64,000 nt of DNA from Trichuris trichiura (lineage: Eukaryota > Nematoda > Enoplea > Trichinellida > Trichuridae). The stretch covers positions 682,001-746,000 of the forward strand of contig JBAJFE010000009.1 of assembly GCA_037903355.1 (NCBI GenBank), given 5' to 3'. This document shows positions 12,866 to 23,392 of this stretch, piece after piece; position 1 is the stretch's first letter, and each line of letters starts with the position of its first letter. Position numbers and translations under genes: made by a program. The notes under the pieces are model-generated. The model worked only from the letters and a program-made list of their open reading frames with translations, ran no database searches and was not told where the DNA came from.

Positions 12866-13736
12866 CTCGGGTCTCATGTATTAGTGGCACGCCGGAAGTA
12901 GAGGCGGCAGCCTCAAAGAGGGTCAAGTGGAGATTATGACCCCATCAAAACAATGGCCTACCTGATTGGATTATCGGTGCAGCAACGCAAACGATTGTGT
13001 ATTGTTGGAAGAATGGAACACTGCCGACGGCGACGATGTGTTTCACCATTCCTGCTGTCATCGTACTGTAGGTCTGTCTGCCATCCTCTTCTGCCCTAGC
13101 CAAGGCCAGGTGCAAGCGTAGCGCGCGCAGAGACAGTCAACGTAAACAAGCGTTCACCCTTTCGAACGGTGAGAGAAATTTAACGTGAACAAGCGAATAC
13201 CGTTCACTGAGGCAGGAGGTCTGGTGCAGGCGGTGGTTTCGCTCAGGGCAGTTTCGACCTGATCAGAGAAACGCACTTAGAGAAAGTAAACGTAAAAGAA
13301 CGACATACCGTTCACTGCTCTGGCTTGTGGTTGGAACATTGTCGCTGCACGCTGCCATAGACATACTGCAGAATGAGCTGTGCACAATTTTACGGAGGTA
13401 CGACGCGGCTCAGACCGTTAGCCTTCAATGTTTTCCACGAATTGCTGACAGAAGCCTCAGCGTCAACCACTGCGCACCCCATTGTGTTCCCCGTACCTTC
13501 AATCCATGCGCAGCTGCTTTCTATCCTACCACTCACTCTTTTCTCGGGGTCGGTAACCGCATCAGTGACACTTCCTTTGTGCTCCCCGTGCCGACTGCTC
13601 GGCATTTGTTCAGTAACCCGCACGAAAATGTCCGTCTCGTTTTTCCGCTATTTACACTTCATTACGCACTGGAATCACGCACTACGCTTTGATATTGCTG
13701 CGTGCCGGCAGTGGCGCGCCACTATTACATGAGATC
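12866..13736. mobile_element. Non-autonomous inverted-repeat DNA element (871 bp) upstream of G1
   Basis: This block is absent from the same place in the other units, where sequence like AAACAAATATCCATTGTT is continuous. It is bordered by ACAAAT on both sides (12860-12865 and 13737-13742), a plausible target duplication. Its ends are inverted: GTCTCATGTATTAGTGGC on the left against the complement of GCCACTATTACATGAGAT on the right. Internal sequence repeats an AACAAGCG..CCGTTCAC theme. No transposase is visible; the open frames inside lack known domains. The superfamily is not clear. It sits about 205 bp upstream of the G1 start. Confidence 0.6.
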
Positions 13737-13743
13737 ACAAATT

Positions 13744-15505
13744 TCCATTGTTCTAATTATCTGAACGGCGGAGCACGCATATCATTCCTGTGAAGATGTA
13801 TGTTTTCATAAGGGCTCTTCTTATTTATGGAGATGGCTGAAAAACGCTTTATTCCCCGTTAAATTTAGCAAGAAAATGTAACAAATGGAAGCCTTCGGTA
13901 ACCGTCTGCTTCCATCGTCAGCGACATAAGACGCAGTCAAGTTGTTAACGCGTATAACAGTCTTATGTATGGCATATAACTGGTCAAGGAAGTAATGCGC
14001 AGCGTCCGCTCTGATTCATCAGAATAGCCCAGGCTTCAGTGATCTCGACATCTCCGTCTCAGTTGCAGGATTCATTGTGGCGGATGCAGAACTTTTGCTT
14101 TACTTTTTCTTAGGGAAAACAGGTTCTCTCGATTTAGGATCTTCTGCTATAGGTCGAGTCAACATTGAGAGGAATGTTCAATGACTGCTGGACCGTTTAT
14201 CCTGCCAGTCATCGTTTTCTCGTGATTTGGTTTCATCTTCTGTTTGTTCGTCCGCTCGGTTTTCTTCTTAGGTGGTTCTCCAAGGTTCTTGTATTGGGTT
14301 GCGATGGCTGTCCCTGGTCCGCCTGCAGTATGGGAATCCTCCTCGCTTTCTTGTATTTTATTGAGGTTTTGTATTGACTGATCCCATCGAAGTGCTGTTT
14401 AAGCTTGTGAAGTAAATAGGTGTTGCAACTCCTTGGGATCTTGATCTCATCGTTTCTCAGAATAGAGCTTAGGGACACAGCACTCTTGAAGTATACACTA
14501 AAAGCTCTGACACGATAAAGCGATCAGCAGTCACTGCACATTCCTCTGAACGTTCACTCGACAATCGGCCAAAGATCCTATGTCGCTTGAGCCTGCTTTC
14601 CCTAAAAAAGTCAAAGAGGCGTTCTGCATTCGCCACAATGAGTCCTACAACAATGACTAAGGTGTCGAGATCAGTGAAGCGTGGGCTACTGTGTTCAATC
14701 ACAGTGCATGCTGGGCATTTGCTCCTTGGCCAGTTATGTGCTATATATAAGACCGTTATAGGCTTTACCAATTTCCCTGTGCCTTATGTCGCTGAAGGTG
14801 GAAACAGACGGTCTCCGGAAGCTTCGATTTGTTACTTTTTGTTGTTACGTTCGACGGGGAAAAAACCACTTTTCGACCATCTCCCTCATATCAGTTTCGT
14901 GACTTTTGTTGAAGTTGGAGCACTAGGAACAGGGATTTTAAACGCCTTTGCATCCTGCCGTCTGTGTTTTTCGTCTGTTCTATAGTCTGACATCACGACG
15001 TATGACTGCCTCTTCTAATCGGTCGAAAGTGTTCCACATCTGATGACTAATGTGTGCAAGAATGATTATACCGCTCTTATTACTCATCCATTCTACATTG
15101 TCGCTCAATGGGAAGGAGTATACGTATCTGTAAATGACCAACTGGTTAGAGCTGAAGAAGGCAATGAAAAAAGGACGTTGATGCAGCCATACCCCTTGTT
15201 TTGAAATCATTTTAGATCATTAATAAGTGTTGTTGAACACCGGATGCTTCTTAACGAGTCTGTAGGCTTTCATGATGGAGTTTCTTTCCCACGGCTTTGT
15301 ACTGCCCTTTGATGACTTCTGAAATAACAGAAGCAAATGCCCTACCAACGAATGGACGAGCAACTGTTAAAAGAATGTACGAAAGGGACCATTTCAGCCG
15401 AAACAGTCGAAACGGTTTGCTCTGTTTTCAAATTGCCCCTGCTAATAAGTTACCTTTATCATCGTAATGAAGTTTTGTTTCATCGTATTTCTCCAATGTA
15501 TCGTG
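13744..15505. repeat. Penelope-like element relic with inverted arms (unit 1)
   Basis: Two arms of roughly 350-400 bp are inverted relative to each other (about 13820-14240 and 14540-14900). They are diverged relatives of the terminal repeats of the fuller PLE at 30028-33895, sharing the GAACATTCCTCTCAA..CTCGACC block, the TTCGCCACAATGAGTCC block and the CTGA..GGAA..TTCC dyad. Between the arms, the minus strand at about 14250-14430 encodes a decayed C-terminal GIY-YIG endonuclease segment (CNTYLLHKLKQH) comparable to the intact motif near 30709. The tail (15240-15505) matches the GTTCTTGAACAC..ACCAACGGATGG end of the PLE. Orthologous relics follow G2, G3, G4 (upstream side), G5 and G6, so it predates array expansion. 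Confidence 0.6.
14233..14478 (-). pseudogene. GIY-YIG endonuclease fragment of a Penelope-like element
   Basis: An 80-codon open stretch on the minus strand keeps the segment NTYLLHKLKQH followed by a Lys-rich stretch. It aligns in position with the TGNTLFHRYGQH part of the GIY-YIG domain encoded at 30584-30802. The upstream reverse transcriptase is gone. It is bracketed by inverted terminal-repeat arms. The copies in the other units at about 27360-27480 and 46500-46620 are more decayed. The assignment rests on the short motif plus the flanking PLE repeats. Confidence 0.5.
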
Positions 15506-16020
15506 ACTTTACGCACAGCTAGCGGTCTGAAGTAGTGTCGTTTTTCGGGAGGAAGGGCAATCTGATAACATAGCGGTCAAGAAAGTCGAAACGCAGCTTG
15601 TTTCGTTGCAGCTACCACCCTGTGGTCTCATTCCTCTGTGACAATGAAGTCCTGCGCCAGTGAGGCAAAGTGTTAACATAAATTTTTCCACCAGCTTAAC
15701 GGCTAAGCTCAACTCTCATGGCAGCCGGCTTCAATGTTCCCAGTAATACCTTTTCGTCTATTTTCTGCCAACGTTTCTTTTCATAATTTTCTGAACACGT
15801 GGACTTAATTCATGCTCGTTCAGCATCTTTTTGGTATCCGCGGTTATAGTTGCAGCTGTTTGTTCACGTCTTTCAAACGCGTGCTCGCAAGCATTGCGTT
15901 GATTCATACGTTCGTTCCTCGATTTTCAGCTGCTTTAATTTAGTTTTTTCCATAGAAAGTACAAGCAGTTTAGTTAGCAGTGTATTCCTCTTGATTGTTG
16001 AAAACTATTTTTCCTAACGA

Positions 16021-16690
16021 CTAGCCTGCTCTTGTATCCCTAATCGGTAGCAATGTGGGGATTAGGACTACAAGAAGCCGGATAGTCATTTTGGAGGTCT
16101 TCGTCGTCATTGAAGCAATCACTTCGCAAATTGACAGCAAGCGAACGGAAAGATGATGATCAGATACAGCGAGGTTAGGCGAGTAACCTGAATGAGGAAG
16201 CACTTCCCATCCGCGTTCTCGGATTTCTCTTTTTATGATTATCGCTCTATGCGATCAGGCATTGTCGTGCTGCTGCATGATGGCATGTTGCTTCTTTTGC
16301 CTTTGCTCGGCGGAAGTTGTAATGTTTTCACATAAATTGTGGCGCTAATAGCCAGCGTCTTTGGAAGCATTTGGATGTGTGCGCCACCCTCGCAATCTGA
16401 TCGAACAGATGGCATAGTCTTTCGTTCAACCAATTTGGGTTTCGTTCGCGGGTTTGTCTTCTCACCAGGACTCAGCTACTCACTTCTTTTTTTTATGTTG
16501 AACGTACAGACACCTCTTCTCGTCACTTGTGACGATCTGCCTGAAAAACGGTCGAAGCTGGGGTACGGCTTGACGCTATCTCGCGAGAAGTGAAGCTGCG
16601 ACAGAAACACGCTGAATTTTGTCCCCTTCACTCAGCTAACGTGGCATCCATGATACCACCTGTCCCTTCACATGGATGGCGTATGTCGGT
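16021..16690 (-). mobile_element. mariner transposase relic (unit 1, truncated)
   Basis: The minus strand encodes decayed C-terminal and middle parts of a mariner-type transposase. One stretch around 16200-16150 matches the Y-S-P-x-L-A-x-S-D-H third-aspartate region. The upstream part corresponds to the SDEM..YLCVN..RREYLCPGK region better preserved at 48584-48856. The N-terminal third is deleted: sequence jumps at about 16680 to the GGTATTAAATAATAGG flank seen right of the mariner in other units. It occupies the same site as the relics at 29038, 48184 and 56285, so it was inserted once before the units were duplicated. Confidence 0.65.
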
Positions 16691-16794
16691 TCACAGAGGT
16701 ATTAAATAATAGGTATTGCCTGCCATGAGAGCAACTACGCGCAAAAAAGTTTGCTTCTAAAAACTGGAACGAACCTATGAAAGAACTTAATAAC

Positions 16795-16906
16795 TGTTGT
16801 AACTTCGAACGCAGAGTATACGGTTTATTGTTTAGAACACAGTAGACATTTTTGTGTGATGTGCAGGATATGTACACGTACTGCATAAGTCAGTACATTT
16901 CTAACA
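16795..16906 (-). repeat. copia 3' LTR (left copy)
   Basis: 112 bp, beginning TGTTGTAAC and ending CTAACA on the plus strand. It differs from the right copy (21910-22021) by about 12 substitutions and no length change. It is flanked outside by the target duplication ATAAC and inside by a purine tract on the minus strand. Confidence 0.93.
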
Positions 16907-16936
16907 CTCCCCCTTAATCGATGTGTAACAATTGTC

Positions 16937-19900
16937 TTAAGTGGACTTCAACCCAAGCTGGGTCACACAGAGGCTATGCTTCGGCGAATAAAGTCCTTTA
17001 GTTAAGATATCCGCCGGCATTTGCTCTGTGGTCAAATACATTGGGTTGATGAATCCCCTCGACAAAGTCTCACGTGCAAAGTGATATTTGATGTCAACAT
17101 GCTTGGTCCTGACATGGAATACTGAATTCCGAGCAAGCATTTGAGCACCAAAATTGTCATTGTACACATCGACTGCTTCAACAATTGACTTATCAATTTC
17201 TCGAAGGAAGGTCCTTATCCATAAGGCCTCTTTAACAGTCTCAGTTAAACTCATGTACTCAGCTTCAGTGCTGCTTAACGCCGCTGTACGCTGTTTTCTA
17301 GCTTCCCATCTCACTGCGGCATTTCCGTACTTGAAAAGGAATCCTCTATACGACTTTCTGTCAACAGGACAACCGCCCCAATCTGCATCAGCATAACCCA
17401 TTGGTGGCTTTCCTGATCGTCAATATACAAGTCCAAGATTTGAAGTGCCTTTGAGATATCATAGTATTCCCTTAGCAGCCTTCCAGTGTTCTTCAGTGTA
17501 GCTAATGTTGAATTGGCTAAGTGAACTGACAGCGTATGCAATGTCAGGTCTCGTAGCTACCGCTAAGTACATTAGACTTCCAATTAACACCTGGTAAGGA
17601 AACCTGAGCATCTCTTCCTTGCTAACCGTAAGTGGTTTAGTCAGCTTCAAGCTGGGTGCTAGAGGAGTTGTGGCTGGCTTGCAGTTCTCCATTCCAAAAC
17701 GCTTCAGAAGATTCAGCACATACAAGCTTTGGGATATCGAGATTGTTCCTTTTCTTTCATCTTATTTGAACTGGATTCCAACACCATGGCTGATGGCTCC
17801 CAGATCACGGACCTTAAATGTCTTCGCCAGTTCAGTCTTAACGTCCTTTATCCACTTGACGTCGTTCGACAGCACAAAAGTGTCGTCGACATAAATTGCA
17901 ACGAGCTTCAAAGCTCCATTTGTCTCTGGTACTGAATAGACACAAGGGTCTGACTCTAAAGGCTTCATTCCTAAATAACGCAACTTCTCGTCTAACTTCT
18001 TGTACCATTGACGACTAGCTTGTTTAAGACCATAACTTGCTTTGATCAACTTGGAAACAGGGTACTTCAGTTTCCGCCATTGCTGCAACCATTTACGGGC
18101 CGTGTTTAGAATTTGATTGGACAGCACCTTTTCTTGTACAATTTCCTCCAACATCTTTTCAAGCAAATCAGGTAGTTGCATGAAAATTTCTTCTTCCAGG
18201 TCACCGTTTAGAAAGGCAGTAGCAATGTCAAGTTGATAAACCTTTCTCAACAGCTAAAGCCATCAGTGTACGAATTGAATTGAGACGTGCAACAGGAGCA
18301 AAAGTCTCGTTAAAATCGGTGCCATGTTGTTGGGTGTATCCTTTGGCAACCAGCCTAGCTTTACGACGTTCTAAACTCCCGTCTGCCTTAAATTTGTTGC
18401 ACAGAACTAGTCGGCTTCCAACGGTTTGCCGATCTGAAGGTCTTTCCATGATAGACCATGAGTTATTTTCGACAAGGGATAAAATTTCCGCTTTAATCGC
18501 ATCATACCATTCTCTGGCATCAGGACTTTCCATTGCCTCTGCTAATGAAATTTCAGCAATGGCAGCAGCTTCGACGCTCCGTTCGACAGTTTCATTTTTC
18601 TCCATGCTTTCAACTGTCTCTTCTTTCGTTTCATCACTTGGACATTCAGTTGAAGTCTCTCGAAAATGATACTGCTTGCGCGGTCTCCCCCTTTTTCCTA
18701 CACGGATTAACCTGGGACGTCCGCGCCATCGAACTTGCGCATCTCGTCGAGCTTCTTCGTCAGGTACTGCCACTGGTTCGGCAGGCGGACCCACACTCAT
18801 TTGTCCATTCCTAGTCACTGGTATGTCGATATCGTTTCGTACCTTATCCTCGTCCTGAGGGTCATCATGATGGGTACCATTTCTAAACATTTCTGCTGTA
18901 AGGAATTCTCCAACAGTTTCGGTTTCTCCAAAGTTGTTGACACATTTCAAATTCCTAGTAACGCTTACGTGACTTTCTCCATCCAAAACAACTCGAAAAC
19001 CTTTGGAAACGTCAGAGTATCCAACGAAAGTGCATGGTATCCCTCTGGGATCAAACTTTCCTTTTTCAGGCCTTTTGTTCAATGCGAAGCCCTTGATCCC
19101 AAATGTCCGGAAATAACCTATATGCGGTTTTCTTCCAAACCACAATTCAAATGGTGATTTGCCATTTAGGCTCCGAGAAAGACACCTATGTCTAATGTGG
19201 TTGGCTGTGCTAATAGCTTCTGCCCAGAATGATATTGGAACTTTTGACCGTATCATCATGCATCGAGCCATCTTTACCAATGTTCTGTTCTTGCGCTCAG
19301 CGATTCCATTTTGCTGAGGAGTCCTAGGCACAGAAAGCCTATGCGTGATGCCATTTTCTGCAAGGTACTGTTTCAATTGAGTGTTGCAGTACTCTCCGCC
19401 GTTGTCAGTTTGAAGGCTTAGCAGTTTGCAGCCACTCCGCCTTTCCAAAAGTGCTTTGACTTCACGGACGGCATTAAACAAGTCATTTTTTTTTCTCGTA
19501 AAAATCGCACTTCACACCAACGGGTATGATCGTCGATGAATGTAGCAAAGTATAACGATCCACCTAATGACCGCCTGTTCATAGGCCCACAGACATCAGA
19601 GTATAAAATTTCAAGTGGCTTTTTAGTTCGAGCGGCCTGCTCCTTAGGAAACCGTGTTTGCGTCATCTTTCCAGCAATACAGACGGCGCAGGCTCCTAAC
19701 CTTTCCCTGCTCGGAATTTTTATTCCCTTGGAGCGCAGCGCTTCCTTAAGTGCCGACTCATGCAAGTGACCGAATTTTTCATGCCATATTTGCAATTTTA
19801 ACCCTGTCATCGTTGGAGCAATAGCTCTGGCTTCTTCAAACGTCTGACGGACATAATAAAGTCCTTCTCGCCGGTCAGCAGTGACAACTGTTTTTCCCAT

Positions 19901-21037
19901 TTTATCGAGAATATAAGCATTTCTCTTCGTGAAGACAACTGTATGGCCACTGTCTGTGGCTTTGCTCACAGAGATCAAATTTGTATACAAACTTGGAACG
20001 AGAAGAGTTTTCTCCAAGTTCAGATCCATACGATTTTGCCCGTCACTAACCTGTATTTTGACGCGACCGACTGTACGCACGCTGGCTGAGCTTTTATCGG
20101 CAAGATTCAACCTTTTCACTGCTGATCCTGTTAGGAATTTAAATGCTTCTCGCGTCGAGCACATGTGCGACGTGCTTCCACAGTGAACACACCAAGCGTT
20201 TTTCAACATGTTCGAGTCGACGCTTGCTGCTCGTTCGCCGTCAGTCAACAGCAATGATTTCGCTTCATGTGCAGACGCGGAGGACGTAAAGAGCGTCTTC
20301 CTGTCGGGACAACGATTTGCTTTATGTCCTACTCTTCCGCACGCAAAGCAGGGCCCAACTTTCTTAGATCTCTCGAGCTTATCTTCAGCGTACCGACCTG
20401 TGCGCACTAAATTCCTTTCTTTACCTGGAGCCCGCTTGATAAGCAACGCATCAGATCCATCCGATCTTTCAGTTGTCAACTTCCGAGACTCCGCTGATTC
20501 CAGAACTTTAATCTTTAGTGCTTCAGGCTTCGGAAGGTCATCTCGAGCTTTCATCGCTTGTCTAAAGGAGTCGTACTTAGGGGGTAACATGAGCAGCGTC
20601 ATGATGGACACTAAGTCGTCATCGATGGCATTGCCCATCTCCTTTAGCTTGTCAACGCAATTAAAGAAGTTCGTGAGATGATCCTTAATGTCGTCATCTT
20701 CCTTTATCCTACCGGTGAGGAGAGTTTTCAACATTTGAATCTTCCGAGCAGGACCCTTTGAGAAATGGATAGATTCCAACTTCTTCCACATACCATGCGA
20801 CGTTTCGCACATGTTCAGCGATTGCAACTGCGTAGGACAGACAATAAGGATTAGATCTGATTGCGCGGCGGCATCGCCCTCCATCCAAGCATCGACAGCA
20901 TCACCGTCTTCTTTTGGCTTTGGAAATGTTCCGTTAACTTATTTCCCCGAGCCCGACTTGATAAGATATGCTTTGGCCTGCATCTTCCACGAGTCGTAAT
21001 TGTCCTTCCGGAGAGGAACAATTTTCACCGTAGCCAT
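16937..21037 (-). pseudogene. copia gag-pol, disrupted
   Basis: The reading starts at the ATG at 21037. A TAA at 20939-20941 interrupts gag near codon 33. A CCHC knuckle (CFACGRVGHKANRC) lies at about 20308-20350. The protease site that should read DSG reads HCG at 20177-20185, so protease is predicted inactive. The integrase HHCC finger (WHEKFGHLH..CAVC), the first catalytic Asp (YSDVCGP), the second (TDNGGEY) and the Glu in NGIAERKNR are visible. RT has QLDIATAFLNGDL and YVDD. RNase H has ADADWGG and SSTEAEY. Frame changes occur near 19450-19490 (a T-rich run), 18240, 17740, 17500 and 17350. No envelope-like frame is present. The product made selfish retrotransposition proteins; this copy cannot. 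Confidence 0.9.
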
Positions 21038-21058
21038 CGCGTCGCGATTGCTTTACCC

Positions 21059-21780
21059 CAGGGGTGGGGAACGTCCGGCTCGCGGGCCGTATCCGGCCCG
21101 CGAGGCTATTTTCCGCCCACGCGCTGCGGCAACCGCACATGGATGCGAGATTCGGTGAAATGTGATTGCAGAAAGTTATTTTTCATAAAGCGATAAACGT
21201 ATTTTATGTGAATCCTAGTAAGAACATAAACCTTGCGTAAAAGTCAGGGAGCGTCAGGCTGGCTCGGAAGACTGCGTTGCTGACAGCTCTCTGTCGATAA
21301 ACCGACATTGTTAGTCCTCGGTGACAAGCAGTAGGCGCTACTATAGTGTGTGTGCGCGCGTAAGTAGCGTGGACCATTGCTTTGTTCGAGATAACGACTG
21401 TCCAAGCATGCTGGAGCACTTCTGCTTTTTTGCTCTCAGTAGTCACTGGAGTAGTTCTCGCCTTCTCTTGCTATCGTTCTCAACGGTTTGCGCCGGTCGC
21501 CTGTCATATACGTCGTCGAAGTACAAAAAGCTTATTTCGTTCTCTGCAGTTGCAATTATGTTCTTTACAACTGGGTTGCAGAATTCTCTCAAAATTCTGC
21601 CTTTTATCTCGGAGTTTCCTCGCCAGGGAAAAGCAGTTCCAAGCATCCCATTAGGGGTGACTTAATAAACCTACGTGCAAATAAAGCAGGCTGTTTTTCG
21701 TTTAAGTATGCTATACGGCCCCCGAACGGTCTTATAAACGTCTAAACGGCCCGCGGCACCAAAAAGGTTCCCCACCCCTG
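21059..21780. mobile_element. Non-autonomous hAT-type element nested in the copia leader
   Basis: 722 bp with terminal inverted repeats CAGGGGTGGGGAAC and GTTCCCCACCCCTG and an exact 8-bp target duplication CTTTACCC (21051-21058 and 21781-21788). Both are hallmarks of the hAT superfamily. Subterminal GC-rich CGGGCCG-type stretches are also typical. Internal open frames of 67-114 codons show no transposase motif I can defend, so it is called non-autonomous. It lies between the copia 5' LTR and gag, and so is younger than the copia insertion. Confidence 0.9.
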
Positions 21781-21889
21781 CTTTACCCCTTGACCAACAG
21801 TATTCAAGAGTACTTACGGCTAACACTTCAGCTAGTAACAGCTGGTCAACTTCGTGTCTTACTGAGCGTTCTAGATTAGCCTAGAGAGA

Positions 21890-21909
21890 CGGTGTCTGGG
21901 CCCACATCC
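21890..21909 (-). other. copia primer-binding site of half-tRNA type
   Basis: Immediately inside the 5' LTR the minus strand reads GGATGTGGGCCCAGACACC. The core TGGGCCCAG is complementary to the anticodon-arm sequence CUGGGCCCA of initiator methionine tRNA, not to a tRNA 3' end. Drosophila copia is known to prime from an internal initiator-tRNA half in this way. The match seen is 9 nt plus partial flanks. Confidence 0.6.
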
Positions 21910-22021
21910 TGTTGTAATTTCGAACCCAGAGTATACCGTTTATTGGTTAGAACACAGTAGACATTTTTTGGTGATGTCCAGGATATGTACACGTACTGTA
22001 TAAGTCAATGTATTTCCAACA
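21910..22021 (-). repeat. copia 5' LTR (right copy)
   Basis: 112 bp, beginning TGTTGTAAT and ending CCAACA on the plus strand. It pairs with the left copy and is followed by the second target duplication ATAAC. Confidence 0.93.
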
Positions 22022-23392
22022 ATAACTGCTCCGTGTTCATCTCGCACTTCCAGAATTCGAATTCTGTATTGCTCTCAGGTTACGTTTTGTCTTCTAGCGC
22101 TTTTACAAGCGCTTCGTTCACACCTCGACTTCAGAGCGTTCGAAGAGTTGTTTCCTGCGAACCGTCTGTGATAGAAACATTGCGCTTCTGCTCGACCGCG
22201 TACGCATGTTCTATCGTTGTTACATTTTGCTTCCCACACACGTGTGTCACGTTGAATACCGGCGTATCACCCAAAATCTATGGACTTAAGGCGACTATTG
22301 GAATCGTTGTCGAAACTTTCATTATTATTTCAACCGTACTTCTTTAGTTTATTGTTCTATTAGATACTAAGTCAGCATGGCTATCATCGTAATGTATAAC
22401 CTTCTGTGCATCTTTGTGGCTTAGACTAGCGTCCCGTTCAGCTGGGTCGAATGTTTCCGCTGTCATTCCAACAGAACTGAATAACACTTCTGATTATTCT
22501 GCGTTCCGTTCGCGCCTCTTTCCTCTGCTTGTCTTCTGGCAGCGTATTGTCCACTTCTTTGGATTTCACGAAAGCTAAGGCTGCCTTTGAAATCCTCTGA
22601 GTTAGTTTCAATTAAAGGTCTGCGTTCTCACCATTTTTCATCATGCTGACCGCAATGGCAGGGTTCGTCCGTTCTACAGTTACAACTTTTGTAAGAGCGT
22701 TGAGTGCAGGGAACGTAGCGGCGCAAATCCTTTAATTATCACGTGCGTGTAGGTCCGATTCCGGTACAGACCATTGGGCTCAAACTGTAAACTGGTCATA
22801 TTCATGCGCAGTGTGCGCGCTCGAACATGGGATCCTTCCGCGAAACTGTGCCAAACAGAACAAGCCGGTGACCCCAATCTGCATATAGTGCTCCATGGCA
22901 TTTTTTCAGGAGTTTAAATCAGAATGATTGGTATGCTTTGTCTTTTTTTATTCTAGTGTCTGACTTTATGCAATATTCTGATCAGCATCGGAAGGTTCGC
23001 AACAGCAGCCGACGTGTAGCAATCCAAACAAAGAAATGAGAAAAAGGCAGTACGCTGTTACGAATTTCTCCTTATAAAATCTTTTCTCTTTTTTAACATC
23101 ATATGCATAGTTAAGCGAGCAAGGGCTGCCTGCGAAAACATTCTCTACGACACCGCTCTTCCATGAACCATATCTGCGTATGGCAATATTGTGCATAAAC
23201 GGTTGTTTTTTGGGCTATGCGTTTTGAACCGCGGTTGAAGCTGCTTTTCATTTTATGGCCGCGTGGACATCTATAGATTTCACCTGGTAAACCCCTCGTA
23301 GTAAAATTAACGCAGATTATGGGGAGCTGTAAACCTTCAATTCCCATTTCAAGCTTCAGCCCAATTTTCAATATGTTGCTGTCTCCAGCCAT

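Larger units (their letters stand above)
16795..22021 (-). mobile_element. Ty1/copia LTR retrotransposon, complete but dead
   Basis: A 5.2-kb element on the minus strand bounded by 112-bp LTRs and a 5-bp target duplication ATAAC (16790-16794 and 22022-22026). The empty site is readable in the orthologous pseudogenes (near 34007 and 57395), where ACTTAATAACTGCTCC is continuous. The polypurine tract on the minus strand lies directly inside the left LTR (AAGGGGGAG, about 16907-16915). The primer site lies inside the right LTR. Gag-pol order is gag, protease, integrase, RT, RNase H, as expected for copia. The LTRs differ at about 12 of 112 positions (about 89% identity), and a hAT-type element is nested inside. 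Confidence 0.93.
15509..23392 (-). pseudogene. P1: ancient decayed paralogue, split by a mariner relic and a copia element
   Basis: Pieces of the same gene family lie in the right order on the minus strand. At 23392-23111 there is an ATG followed by a signal-like segment and EIYRCPRGHKMKSSF, matching DTYRCPSEARMQSGF of the intact genes. At about 22600-22720 there is YKSCNCRTDEPCHC, matching YRNCNYKKVEHCHF. At about 22027-22330 there is SNALKS and a remnant of EGF-like modules 2-3. At 15712-15509 there is LTLCLTGAGLHCHRG, matching the end of the transmembrane segment and the basic stop-transfer. Frameshifts and stops occur throughout. A mariner relic sits in the EGF region, and a copia element (16795-22021) later split it again. 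It is a third, older subfamily that is defective in every unit. Confidence 0.7.

Noticed and set aside
13327..13732. Overlapping open frames of about 120 codons in the element upstream of G1
   Set aside because: No transposase motif; overlapping frames in a GC-richer insert are expected by chance.
18280..20999. Plus-strand open frames of up to 157 codons within the copia element
   Set aside because: They are antisense shadows of gag-pol.
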